Below, one piece after another: positions 18,201-25,491 of a stretch of DNA of 64,000 nt. Position 1 is the first letter of the stretch. Each line of letters opens with the position of its first letter. The translations under genes and the position numbers were made by a program. The notes under the pieces are model-generated. The model saw only the letters and a list, made by a program, of their open reading frames with translations, was not told the DNA's origin and made no database searches. The stretch spans positions 186,001 to 250,000 of the forward strand of contig JAXMAB010000004.1 in the NCBI GenBank assembly GCA_046350655.1, written 5' to 3'. This DNA comes from JAEUHO01 sp046350655 (GTDB taxonomy: Bacteria; Planctomycetota; PLA2; JAEUHO01).

Positions 18201-19081
18201 GCAGGCGGTACCACTTCGCCGTCAACGGCCCCGGCGAGGGGTGGCTGCAGCACGCCGTGGCCGACTGGTCGCCGAAGGACGTCACCGTGCGACTCGCGCG
18301 CGCGCTGACGGTCACGGGGACCGTGCGCGACCCGGAAGGCAAGCCGCTCCGCGGGATCATGGTCTTCCGGGCGACCGGGGAGAACGGGTGGCACGGCACC
18401 GGCGTCACCGACGCCGAGGGCCGCTTCGAGGTCCGCGACCTCGCGGCCGGCGAGGTCGTCCTGCGCGCGGCCGTGCGTAACGCCGGCGCCGCCGAGCCCG
18501 GGCCGGGCCTCGCGGAGGCGCGCGTGCGCGCGGGCGCGACCGGCGTCGTGCTCACGCTCGACCCCGGCCTCGAGCTGGTGCTGCGCCTCGCGGACCCCGC
18601 CGCGGTCGGCGCGTCCGCCGCCGTGCAGGTCGTCGTCGTCGGCGAGGACGGCCGGAACCGCGACACGTCGTTCGTGCGCTTCGAGGCCGACGGCGTCGGG
18701 CGCCTGCGCGGCCTCGCGCCGACGGACCGGTGCATCGTGTGGATGGCCCCCGACCGCGAGGGCCGCGTCTTCCTCGCGCGCGATGCGCGGCCCGGGGCGG
18801 AGGTGGTCGTCGCGCCGAAGCCCGGGCTGCGGATCACGGGACGGATGACCGTGCCCGCCGGCGCGACCGACGTCCAGGTCTCGGCCCAGCTCGAGGACCT
18901 GTGGATCGGCGTCCAGGGCACGCGGGCCCCCGACGGTGCGTTCGAGCTCCGCGGCCTGCCCGAGGGCACGACGTGGCAGCTGAACGGCACGTGCCGCGTC
19001 GAGGGTCGCTGGGTGACGACGCGAGGCCCGGCGGTCGCCGCGGGCGGGCAGGGGAGCTTCGACCTGAAGGAGGCGCGATGA
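15281..19081 (+). CDS. Large secreted carboxypeptidase-regulatory-like repeat protein
   Basis: A 1266-residue exported protein with an N-terminal hydrophobic anchor (WLVVLLAIAGVAAWALL). The rest is a string of about ten Ig-like carboxypeptidase regulatory-like domains. Each shows the pattern G.V.D.DG.PV.GA.V followed by TDADGRFRLDGLAPG, for example GRVTADPDGRPVRGLHV and GVLLDPDGKPVRGAVV. These domains form beta sandwiches in surface, adhesive or structural proteins; no catalytic residues are visible. The chain ends with a module FELRGLPEGTTW that recurs in the next two genes. GGAGG five bases upstream supports the ATG. The stop overlaps the next start by four bases (ATGA), so it is the first gene of a coupled three-gene operon. 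Confidence 0.82.
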   Translation: MRSKGPWLVVLLAIAGVAAWALLRPSAGPDVAGGGDAADREGAAPGVPAPTTLAGAGGRANGGPGRASPRGDLRGRSTIVGTVRRGGAPSAARVEVRPTMPVEAGQAMARGPAAFFASVVAAPIALEPAAVVVKAGDDGRFTVEGLASGAWHVRAIAADGATGSAQVGIAADGARVGVEVALDAGTETLVGRVVHADGSPFRGLVTVDRSTGRGEFAILFSAGEPLEVDATGAFRASGLEPGAYVVSAVEVGLLRAVGRPVVVPTTAPYVLTLPAASRVVEGRVAVDLTGEPIAGAELLAGGRGEGDVDVLVARATSDATGAFRIAVTPGSDRAIVASATGFTTTLVPLPAGQTQAVDVRLLRGGTITGRVTADPDGRPVRGLHVTAMSLGRGAPFGREPAITDADGRYTLDGVAPGGAIVTASGDGWVPKAAGDASGGYQPLAVSVTPGGHATFDLVVTRGARLAGAVFGADGSPVAGAVVRAEGRGDAVAMRAPGAGPVTATGADGLFLLDGLVADAPYDVVVSALGAADARVGPTVATTATTPPRVEVRLVAPRAVEITVVEAESNAPVVGALVSVSAGDGPGGRSRAATDGRGVAKVEVPPAVAATVHVSHDDFLRAEPAALAAGGDRLTVTLRRALSITGVLVDGDGAPVPETRVSATSTGRWVRPVATDGAGRFRLTGLEPGTYDLEARVLRESKVGLVATARCVAGATGVELRLARPEGQASGLLVRVVGADGKPVPRASVRVVFGERGSSGATAEDGLAIVDVSGREGGLVGATVTASRPRSIAGQPLPFGAATIGPLVGSEVEVEVRLPPEKVVSGVLLDPDGKPVRGAVVVAADATQASNLSWAFRDEQSDLPRARTDAEGRFRLGGLGDEEVEVFVAPPPEFPTPDPVKARGGTSDLVITLTAGLAATVTVLDEAGAPVAGASVTTSALAERRPGEASRAPLDGPRARADASGVARLRGFDARRRYHFAVNGPGEGWLQHAVADWSPKDVTVRLARALTVTGTVRDPEGKPLRGIMVFRATGENGWHGTGVTDAEGRFEVRDLAAGEVVLRAAVRNAGAAEPGPGLAEARVRAGATGVVLTLDPGLELVLRLADPAAVGASAAVQVVVVGEDGRNRDTSFVRFEADGVGRLRGLAPTDRCIVWMAPDREGRVFLARDARPGAEVVVAPKPGLRITGRMTVPAGATDVQVSAQLEDLWIGVQGTRAPDGAFELRGLPEGTTWQLNGTCRVEGRWVTTRGPAVAAGGQGSFDLKEAR

Positions 19082-20175
19082 ACGTCCGCGCGACCTGGGC
19101 GCGGTGGGCGCTCGTCGGCGCCGTCGTCGCGGCGGCCGCGCTCGCGGCCTCGACGTGGCTGCGCCCGCCGGCGCGCGTCGAGGCCGAGGCCGCGCGCGGC
19201 GACGCGCCGCCGTCGGAGCCGACGCCCGCGCCCGCGCCGCCGGCCGCCGACGTCGCGCCGTCCACGGAACCCGTCGCGCCGCCGGCGGCGACCGGGCCGC
19301 GGCCGTTCGTGGCGCCGACCGGTGCGCTCCCCGTCGCGCCGCCCGACCCGGCGTTCGCGCCGCCCCCCGATCCCCACGACGAAGGCGTGCCCGCGCGCGG
19401 GATGGTGGGCGGCACCGTGCGGGACCGCGAGGGCCGGCCGGTCGCCGGCGCGATCGTGCGGCGCGTGGGCGCGAAGGGCGGCGGCCGCAACGGCCGCACG
19501 ACGACCGACGCCGCGGGCGCGTTCCGCCTCGTCGGCCTCCCGCCGGGCAAGGTCGCGCTCGAGGCCGTCGTGCCGGACCTCGTCACCCGCGGGAACGGCC
19601 TCGGCACCGCGACGTTCGACGCGGAGGCGGGGGCCACGGACGTCGCCGTCGTCGTCGACGTGGGCCTCGAGGTCGTGTTGCGGTGGGCCGACGCGTCGCC
19701 CGCGCCCGCGAGCGCGAGCGTGCAGGTGCCGCGCGAGGGCGGGCCGCCGCGCGTGGACGCGCGGTTCGGGCCCGACGGCGTGGCCCGCGTGCGCGGCCTC
19801 CTCGCGACGGACCGGCTCGTCGTGTGGGTCCCGCAGGACGACGCGGGCCGGAGCGTCCTCGTGCGCGACGTCGAGCCGGGCGGCGAGGTCGCGTTGACGC
19901 GGCGCGAGGGGCACGCGATCACCGGCGTGGTGAAGGGCCTCGGCGACGCGGCCGCCACGACGGTCTGGGCCGAGGAGTCGGACCTCGCGCTGCGCGTGGT
20001 CGGACGGTTGCGCGCGGACGGTCACTTCGAGCTGCGCGGGCTGCCGGACGGCACGCGCTGGCGCGTCGCGGCCACCGTTGCCGGCCCGTCCGAGGAGGAC
20101 CCCGGGCGGTCCGTCGCGGTGGACGACGTGGCGCCCGGTGCGACCGTCGACCTCGAGCTCCCGGCGCCGAAGTGA
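19078..20175 (+). CDS. Secreted carboxypeptidase-regulatory-like protein, second operon gene
   Basis: A 365-residue paralog of the C-terminal part of the preceding protein. It has a signal/anchor (ALVGAVVAAAALAASTWL), a ~70-residue Pro/Ala linker, and one regulatory-like domain (VGGTVRDREGRPVAGAIV, then TTDAAGAFRLVGLPPGK). The following beta domains match the end of the first gene, including FELRGLPDGTRW. AAGGAGG lies four bases before the ATG. It overlaps both neighbours by four bases. The likely role is surface or periplasmic structural; the function is unknown. Confidence 0.78.
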   Translation: MNVRATWARWALVGAVVAAAALAASTWLRPPARVEAEAARGDAPPSEPTPAPAPPAADVAPSTEPVAPPAATGPRPFVAPTGALPVAPPDPAFAPPPDPHDEGVPARGMVGGTVRDREGRPVAGAIVRRVGAKGGGRNGRTTTDAAGAFRLVGLPPGKVALEAVVPDLVTRGNGLGTATFDAEAGATDVAVVVDVGLEVVLRWADASPAPASASVQVPREGGPPRVDARFGPDGVARVRGLLATDRLVVWVPQDDAGRSVLVRDVEPGGEVALTRREGHAITGVVKGLGDAAATTVWAEESDLALRVVGRLRADGHFELRGLPDGTRWRVAATVAGPSEEDPGRSVAVDDVAPGATVDLELPAPK

Positions 20176-21584
20176 CCGTCGCCGCGGGCCGACGACCGTC
20201 CCCGCGCCGCGCCCCGCGCGTCGCGACGGGCCTCGCGTGCCTCGGGATCGCCGTCGGCCTCGCGTCGTGGCTCACCGGTCGATTCGACGCCGACGAGCCC
20301 GCGCCGGACGCGAGGCCCGTGGCGACGCCGGCGTCCGTGGACGTCGCCGCGACCGACCTCGCGGCCGCGCCGCGCGCCGTCGTCGCGGACGTGGCGTGGG
20401 TCCGCATGGAGGGGCGCGTGACGACGCCGGACGGCGGGCCGGCGGCCGGCGCGCACGTGCGCGTGGTCACGTTCCCGACGGGCGTCGAGGTCTGGCGCGG
20501 GACCGCGGACGCGGAGGGGCGCTTCGCGTGCGAGGGCGCGCGCGGGACGCTCCACCAAGCCTACGTCGCGCCGGCCGACGCGCCACGCGACGAGACGTTG
20601 TTCCCCGCCGAGGCCGTCGCGGGCGAGGGCGTGTTCGTCGCGTCGTTGCGGTCGGCGGAGACGGCGAGCGGCGCGGCCGCCGTGGCGCGTCCTCCGGCGC
20701 CCGAATCGACGGGGGAGCTCTCCGGGCAGGTCGTGGACGAGGACGGGGTCGGCGTGCGGGGCGCGCGGGTCACGATCATCGTGGGAGCGCCGTACGGCGG
20801 AGACTCCGCGAGCGCGCACACGCCGGGCCTCATCCGCCTCGGCGGGCGCCCCATCGTGTTCCCGACCGTCGCTCCGGACGGCCGGTTCCTCGCGGTGATC
20901 GCGGGACTTCCGGGCGACACCGTCTCGGTGACCGCGGTGGCGCCGACGGTGAACGGGAGCGTCGCGGCCGCCGTCGAGGCCGTCGTCGGGGCGCGCGACG
21001 TGCGCGTCATGCTGACGCTGGGCCCGACGACGACGCTCCGCTGCCCCGGCGGCGTCGGGCGCGTGGTCCACGTGGCGGCGCGACGGCCCGCGTCGATGGC
21101 GGCGGAGGAGTTCGAGGCGCTCGCGCCGAGCGCTCGATCGCCGGCGATGGCCTGGCGGTTCGACGGCGCGGGCGAGCTGCGCCTGCGCGGCGGCGACGCC
21201 CGGCTCCCGCTCATCGCGTACGTCGGACCGTCCGCGACCGACGACCGCGTGGCGTGGTTCGACGGCGTCCCCGTGGGGGGCGACGCGACGCTGGCGTTGC
21301 AGGCCGGGCGCACGGTGTCGGGGCGGCTCGTCGGGCTCCCCGCGACGACGGGTGGGCGGCCCGCGTGCCGGTTCGAGGCCCGCGCGGACGGCATCGAGGG
21401 GCTGAAGGTGGTCGGGACCCAGCGCGGCGATCGGTACGAGTTCCGTGGCCTGCCGGACGGCACGCGGTGGGACCTCGACCTCGTCGTGTTCGCGCGCGGC
21501 GGGGACGGCCCGCGCGAGCTGCGCGCCTCGGCCGAGGCCGTGGCCGCCGGCGCGGACCTCGACCTGACGTTGCGCGCGCCCTGA
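20172..21584 (+). CDS. Secreted carboxypeptidase-regulatory-like protein, third operon gene
   Basis: A 470-residue protein starting at a GTG that overlaps the previous stop (GTGA). The N-terminal anchor is TGLACLGIAVGLASWL; its first residues derive from a palindrome half-site. Two regulatory-like domains (MEGRVTTPDGGPAAGAHV and GELSGQVVDEDGVGVRGARV) are followed by the same C-terminal module as its neighbours (YEFRGLPDGTRWDLDL). The operon looks like repeated duplication of a conserved C-terminal domain under different N-terminal extensions. No enzyme motif is seen. Confidence 0.75.
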   Translation: MTVAAGRRPSPRRAPRVATGLACLGIAVGLASWLTGRFDADEPAPDARPVATPASVDVAATDLAAAPRAVVADVAWVRMEGRVTTPDGGPAAGAHVRVVTFPTGVEVWRGTADAEGRFACEGARGTLHQAYVAPADAPRDETLFPAEAVAGEGVFVASLRSAETASGAAAVARPPAPESTGELSGQVVDEDGVGVRGARVTIIVGAPYGGDSASAHTPGLIRLGGRPIVFPTVAPDGRFLAVIAGLPGDTVSVTAVAPTVNGSVAAAVEAVVGARDVRVMLTLGPTTTLRCPGGVGRVVHVAARRPASMAAEEFEALAPSARSPAMAWRFDGAGELRLRGGDARLPLIAYVGPSATDDRVAWFDGVPVGGDATLALQAGRTVSGRLVGLPATTGGRPACRFEARADGIEGLKVVGTQRGDRYEFRGLPDGTRWDLDLVVFARGGDGPRELRASAEAVAAGADLDLTLRAP

Positions 21585-21620
21585 CGGGGCGCCCCGCCGC
21601 GCGCGGCGTACCATGGCGGC

Positions 21621-21866
21621 ATGACCGCGCCCCGCCCGTCGCCCGACGCACCGCACCTCGTGTGGGACGCCGGCGACCTCGGCTGCGGCGACCTCGCGCT
21701 CGCGCTGCGGGCCAAGGTCCGCGAGGTGCCCGCGGGCGCCGTGCTCGAGGTCGTCGCGCGCGACCCCGGCGCGCCCGAGGACGTCCCGTCGTGGTGCCGC
21801 CTCACGGGCCACGCGCTCGTGTCGGCCGTCCCGCCCGTGTACCGCATCCGTCGCAAGGCGGAATGA
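21621..21866 (+). CDS. TusA-like sulfur-carrier protein
   Basis: An 81-residue TusA/SirA-fold protein. VWDAGDLGCGDLALALRAKV aligns with the TusA active-site helix start, and the C-terminal part DVPSWCRLTGHALVSA, then YRIRRK, is typical of the family. TusA carries persulfide sulfur on the Cys of CPxP. Here the Cys (in GCGDL) is present, but the prolines that normally follow are absent. It is the first gene of a tight three-gene cassette with 10-base gaps. Sulfur-relay function is inferred from fold and neighbours. Confidence 0.75.
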   Translation: MTAPRPSPDAPHLVWDAGDLGCGDLALALRAKVREVPAGAVLEVVARDPGAPEDVPSWCRLTGHALVSAVPPVYRIRRKAE

Positions 21867-21876
21867 AGGAGCCCCC

Positions 21877-22239
21877 ATGCCCGGCAAGTTCGTCGTCTCG
21901 CTCACGTTCGCGAAGGACAACCTCGACAAGGCCACCGTGGCGTTCGTCGTCGCGAACGCGGCGCTCGGCAGCGGCCAGGAGACCGTCGTGTTCCTGACGA
22001 TCGAGGGCGTGCGCCTCTCGGTCCAGGGCTACGCCGACGGCCTGCAGGAGGAGGGCTTCGCGCCGATCAAGGAGCTCATGACGAACTTCGCGGGCGCGGG
22101 CGGCCAGATCTACGTGTGCTCGCCGTGCTTCAAGAAGCGCAAGCTCGACGACACGAAGCTCGTCCCCGGCGCGAAGGTCGTCGGCGGCGCGAAGCTCGTC
22201 GAGTTCATGGCGGGCGGCTGCCCGTCGATCTCGTTCTGA
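21877..22239 (+). CDS. DsrE-family sulfur-relay-like protein
   Basis: A 120-residue DsrE/DsrF-like protein. FVVSLTFAKDNLDKATVAF and ETVVFLTIEGV form the Rossmann-like core, and GGQIYVCSPCFKKR carries a CxxC-like Cys pair where DsrE proteins hold the persulfide Cys. The end GGCPSISF is typical. An AAGGAGC precedes the ATG. It is ten bases downstream of the TusA-like gene and ten upstream of the TusA::MetE fusion. DsrE proteins usually pass sulfur to or from TusA, so the pairing supports a relay. Confidence 0.85.
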   Translation: MPGKFVVSLTFAKDNLDKATVAFVVANAALGSGQETVVFLTIEGVRLSVQGYADGLQEEGFAPIKELMTNFAGAGGQIYVCSPCFKKRKLDDTKLVPGAKVVGGAKLVEFMAGGCPSISF

Positions 22240-22249
22240 CGGCGCGGTC

Positions 22250-23884
22250 ATGCCCGGTCCCGGCGGCGTGGCCTTCCCCGGCGGCGCGGCTCCCGGCGGC
22301 GACGGGCGGGACCTCCCGTGGGTCCCCGACGCGTCGTTCGACGGCGGCGAGCTCGACTGCGGCAGCGGCCTGCTGCTGCTGATCCGCCGCCACATCGACC
22401 CGCTCGCGCCGGGCCGGCTGCTCGAGCTGCGCTCGCGCGAGAAGAGCGTCGAGGAGGACCTGCCCGCGTGGTGCCGCATGACGGGCAACGAGCTCGTCCA
22501 CCACGCGCGGCGCGGCGACGAACACGTCTTCCTCGTCGCCAAGGGCGCGTTCGTGCCGCCGGTGGCGCCACCCGCGGCGGCGCCGACGGTCGCCGCGGCG
22601 GCGGTCGGGGGAGCGGGACGCGAGGCCCGCGCGGGGGCGGCACGCACGCCGATGCCCGCCGCCGAGGCGCCTCGGCCCGTCGTCGCGCTCGAGTCGCTGC
22701 CGGCGCCCGCGCCCGCGCCGGCGGTGCCGCCGCTCGCGGTGTTCGGGGTGGGCTCGTGGCCGCGCCCGCGGTGGATGCTGCGGGCGATCCACGAGCGGCT
22801 CGAGGGCCGGATGTCCGAGGAGGACTTCCAGGCGACCGCCGACGACGCGGTGCGGCTCGCGGTCGAGGCGCAGCTGCGCGCGGGCGTCGACGTCGTGACC
22901 GACGGCGAGCAGCGGCGCGACGGCTACGCGTCGTTCGTCGGCGCGCGGCTCGACAACTGCCAGCTCGTGCCCGTGACCGACCTCCTGCCCTACGTCGAGG
23001 ACCCCGCGGCGTTCGCGCGCGAGCTGCGGGCCCTCGACGTGCCCGCCGAGAAGGTCCGCCATCCCGCGGTGTTCGGGCGGCTCTCGCGCCCGCGGCCGCT
23101 CGCGCGCCACGAGGCCGCGTTCGTCCGCACGTTGACGGACCGGCCGGTGAAGGTCGCGCTGCCGGGCCCGTACCTGCTGACGCGCACGTTGTGGATGGAG
23201 TGCGTCAGCGACCGCGCGTACGCCACGCGCGAGGCGCTGGCGGCCGACGTCGTGCGCGTGCTCCGCGAGGAGGTCGCCGAGCTCCTCGCCGACGGCGTGG
23301 CGCTCGTGCAGCTCGACGAGCCCGTGCTGTCGGAGGTCGTGTTCGGCGCGCCGTCGCGCCAGCGCACGTTCATGTGCGGCGCGCTCGACGCGCGCCGCGA
23401 CCCCGCGGAGGAGCTCGCGCTCGCCGCGCGGCTGCTCGGCGAGGTGACGGCGGGACTGCCGCGCGAGCGGCTCGCGCTCCACGTCTGCCGCGGCAACTGG
23501 ACGCCCGACGAACGCGCGGCGCTGACCGGCGACTACGCCCCGCTGCTCCCGTTCCTCGCGGACGCGCCCGTCGGGATGGTCGTCCTCGAGGCGTGCACGC
23601 ACCGCGCGGGCGCGCTGGAGGTGATCGCCGACCTGCCGCGCCGCCTGCGGATCGGCGTGGGGGTGCTCGACCAGAAGTCGCCGCGGGTCGAGTCGGTCGA
23701 CGAGGTGCACGCGCGGGTGGCGCGCGCCGTGGCCCTGTTCGGCGCGGACCGCGTCGTCCTGCACCCGGACTGCGGGTTCGCGACGTTCGCGGACAACCCG
23801 ATCGCGTCGGCCGAGGTCGCGGAGGGGAAGCTGCGGGCCGCCGTCGAGGCGGTCCGACGGACGACCGGGACGAAGGTCCCGTAA
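22250..23884 (+). CDS. Fusion of a TusA-like domain to a core-MetE methionine synthase domain
   Basis: A 544-residue fusion. Residues ~20-105 are TusA-like: LDCGSGLLLLI provides the Cys and LPAWCRMTGNELVHHA matches the separate TusA-like protein upstream. A ~65-residue Ala/Pro linker follows. Residues ~165-540 are the C-terminal (catalytic) half of cobalamin-independent methionine synthase: VDVVTDGEQRRDGY, VQLDEP, then Zn ligands His and Cys in LHVCRGNW, Glu in VLEACTHRAGALEV, and Cys in HPDCGF. The N-terminal folate-binding half of MetE is missing, as in core-MetE proteins, so the methyl donor is not obvious. The linker includes GREAR, encoded by a palindrome half-site at 22615-22629. A role in homocysteine or other thiol methylation linked to sulfur relay is inference. 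Confidence 0.82.
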   Translation: MPGPGGVAFPGGAAPGGDGRDLPWVPDASFDGGELDCGSGLLLLIRRHIDPLAPGRLLELRSREKSVEEDLPAWCRMTGNELVHHARRGDEHVFLVAKGAFVPPVAPPAAAPTVAAAAVGGAGREARAGAARTPMPAAEAPRPVVALESLPAPAPAPAVPPLAVFGVGSWPRPRWMLRAIHERLEGRMSEEDFQATADDAVRLAVEAQLRAGVDVVTDGEQRRDGYASFVGARLDNCQLVPVTDLLPYVEDPAAFARELRALDVPAEKVRHPAVFGRLSRPRPLARHEAAFVRTLTDRPVKVALPGPYLLTRTLWMECVSDRAYATREALAADVVRVLREEVAELLADGVALVQLDEPVLSEVVFGAPSRQRTFMCGALDARRDPAEELALAARLLGEVTAGLPRERLALHVCRGNWTPDERAALTGDYAPLLPFLADAPVGMVVLEACTHRAGALEVIADLPRRLRIGVGVLDQKSPRVESVDEVHARVARAVALFGADRVVLHPDCGFATFADNPIASAEVAEGKLRAAVEAVRRTTGTKVP

Positions 23885-23929
23885 GCGGCGCCGACGCCTG
23901 GATGTAAGGCGGGGATGGCAAATCGGGCG

Positions 23930-23944
23930 TTTCGGGGCCCGAAA
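23930..23944 (+). terminator. Hairpin after the TusA/DsrE/MetE cassette
   Basis: The arms TTTCGGG and CCCGAAA pair perfectly around one G, 46 bases past the fusion gene stop and before the next gene. It is short and lacks a clear T-tract. Confidence 0.35.
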
Positions 23945-23970
23945 TCGGCGGTTTCGTCGCGGTCCGGGAT

Positions 23971-25470
23971 TTGCCGACGGACATCGTGCGCCGCACCTGG
24001 TTCCTGGCGAGCCTCGTCGTCCTCGCCGCCGTCGCGTGGGTCGTCGCCACGTGGACGACGCCCAGCCACCGCCCGACCGCGAAGGTCTCGGGCGTCGTGC
24101 TGATCTGCCTCGACACGCTCCGGGGCGACATGATCGACGCGGGGCCGGGCACCGCGGGGCTGCCGAGCCTTCGCGCCTTCGCCGCCGCGGGCACCCGGTT
24201 CGACGACGCGATCGCGCCGTGCTCGTGGACCGGGCCCTCGGTCACGTCGCTCGTCACGGGGCTCGACCCGTGGAACCACGGCGTCCTCGACATGGACGAG
24301 GCGACGCGGCTGGCGGCATCGGTGCCCACGCTCGCGTCCACGTTCCTGGCGGCCGGATGGAGCACGGCCGCGCTGACGGGCGGCGGCTGGCTCGGCGACG
24401 GCGGGGGCATCCCGACGGGGTTCGAGACGTACGCCCCCGACTTCGACGAAGCCCCGCCGGCGGCGTCCATCGAGCGCTGGGCGCGGCGACGGCCGCTCGA
24501 CCGGCCCTTCTTCCTCTTCGTCCACACGTACGCGCCGCACGACCCGTACGGCGACAAGATGGCCGCGCGGACCGACGCGTGCCCGCCGCCGTCGGCCGCG
24601 GTCGCGACGCTCCTCCGCGAGGTCGAGGCCACGCCGACGCCGGACCGCGCGCACCCGCCGCCGTGGGTCGCGCGGTTCGTCGCGGCGCGGTACGGCGACC
24701 CGTGCGCCCACGCGGCGCTCCGCAACGCGCTGGGGCGCCCGCGGTTCGAGGCGCTGGTCGAGCCGTGCCAGCCGTTCGTGGACGGCGCGTGGCGCGACGA
24801 CCCGGAGGGGCCGGCGGTCGTCGCGGGGCTGCGGGCCGCCTACGCCGGGCCGGGCCTCGCGTCGGTGGACGCCCGGCTCGCGGCCACGCTCGCCGCGCTC
24901 TCGGGCCTGCCCGCCGACACGGTGGTCGTCGTGTGCTCGGACCACGGCGAGGCGTTCGGCGAGCACGGGCCGCTGTACCACGCGCGGTTTCTCTTCCCGG
25001 AGCTCACGCGCGTCGCGCTCGTCGCGCGCGGGCCCGGGTTCCCCGCGGGCCGCGCCGTGCCGGGGACCTGCGGCCTCGTCGACGTCGCGCCGACGCTGTT
25101 CGAGGTCGCGGGCGTCGCGCCGCCTCGGACGCTCGACGGCCGCAGCCTGCTGCCGCTCGTCCGCGACGGCGGGGGCGGCCGGCCCGTCGCGTCCGTCGTC
25201 GCGTTGCGGCCCGACCCGACCGCGCGCGAGGGCGTGTTGCCGTTCCGCGCCAGCGTGCGGGACGCCGCGCTCGCGTGGACCGCGACGTTCGACCTGCGCG
25301 CGCGCGCGTGGCTCGACGAGCGGTGGCACGACCGCGTCGCCGACCCGGCCGAGCACGCCCCGTTGGTGGGCGCGTCGCCCGACCCGGCGTTCCAGGCCGA
25401 GGTGGCGCGCGTGCGCGCGGCGGTCGCGGCCCGGTACCTGCGCCGCGGACCGGGTCCCGGCGGGCGGTGA
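23971..25470 (+). CDS. Sulfatase-like alkaline phosphatase superfamily hydrolase, membrane-anchored
   Basis: A 499-residue paralog of the protein at 663-2135. The N-terminal hydrophobic helix (TWFLASLVVLAAVAWVVA) suggests an anchor. The metal-site CLDTLRGD (Asp48, Asp53), CSWTGPSVTSLVTGL with Thr87 in the nucleophile position, HDPYGD, CSDHGEAFGEHG near 323, and DVAPTLFEVAG are all present. As in its paralogs, the formylglycine-type Cys/Ser and the following Arg are missing. The start is uncertain: TTG at 23971 or GTG at 23986, both in frame and both with weak ribosome-binding sites. It is oriented away from the MetE cassette with an 86-base gap, so it is probably a separate unit. Confidence 0.85.
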   Translation: MPTDIVRRTWFLASLVVLAAVAWVVATWTTPSHRPTAKVSGVVLICLDTLRGDMIDAGPGTAGLPSLRAFAAAGTRFDDAIAPCSWTGPSVTSLVTGLDPWNHGVLDMDEATRLAASVPTLASTFLAAGWSTAALTGGGWLGDGGGIPTGFETYAPDFDEAPPAASIERWARRRPLDRPFFLFVHTYAPHDPYGDKMAARTDACPPPSAAVATLLREVEATPTPDRAHPPPWVARFVAARYGDPCAHAALRNALGRPRFEALVEPCQPFVDGAWRDDPEGPAVVAGLRAAYAGPGLASVDARLAATLAALSGLPADTVVVVCSDHGEAFGEHGPLYHARFLFPELTRVALVARGPGFPAGRAVPGTCGLVDVAPTLFEVAGVAPPRTLDGRSLLPLVRDGGGGRPVASVVALRPDPTAREGVLPFRASVRDAALAWTATFDLRARAWLDERWHDRVADPAEHAPLVGASPDPAFQAEVARVRAAVAARYLRRGPGPGGR

Positions 25471-25491
25471 CGCCCGCGCCGGCGCGGCCGA

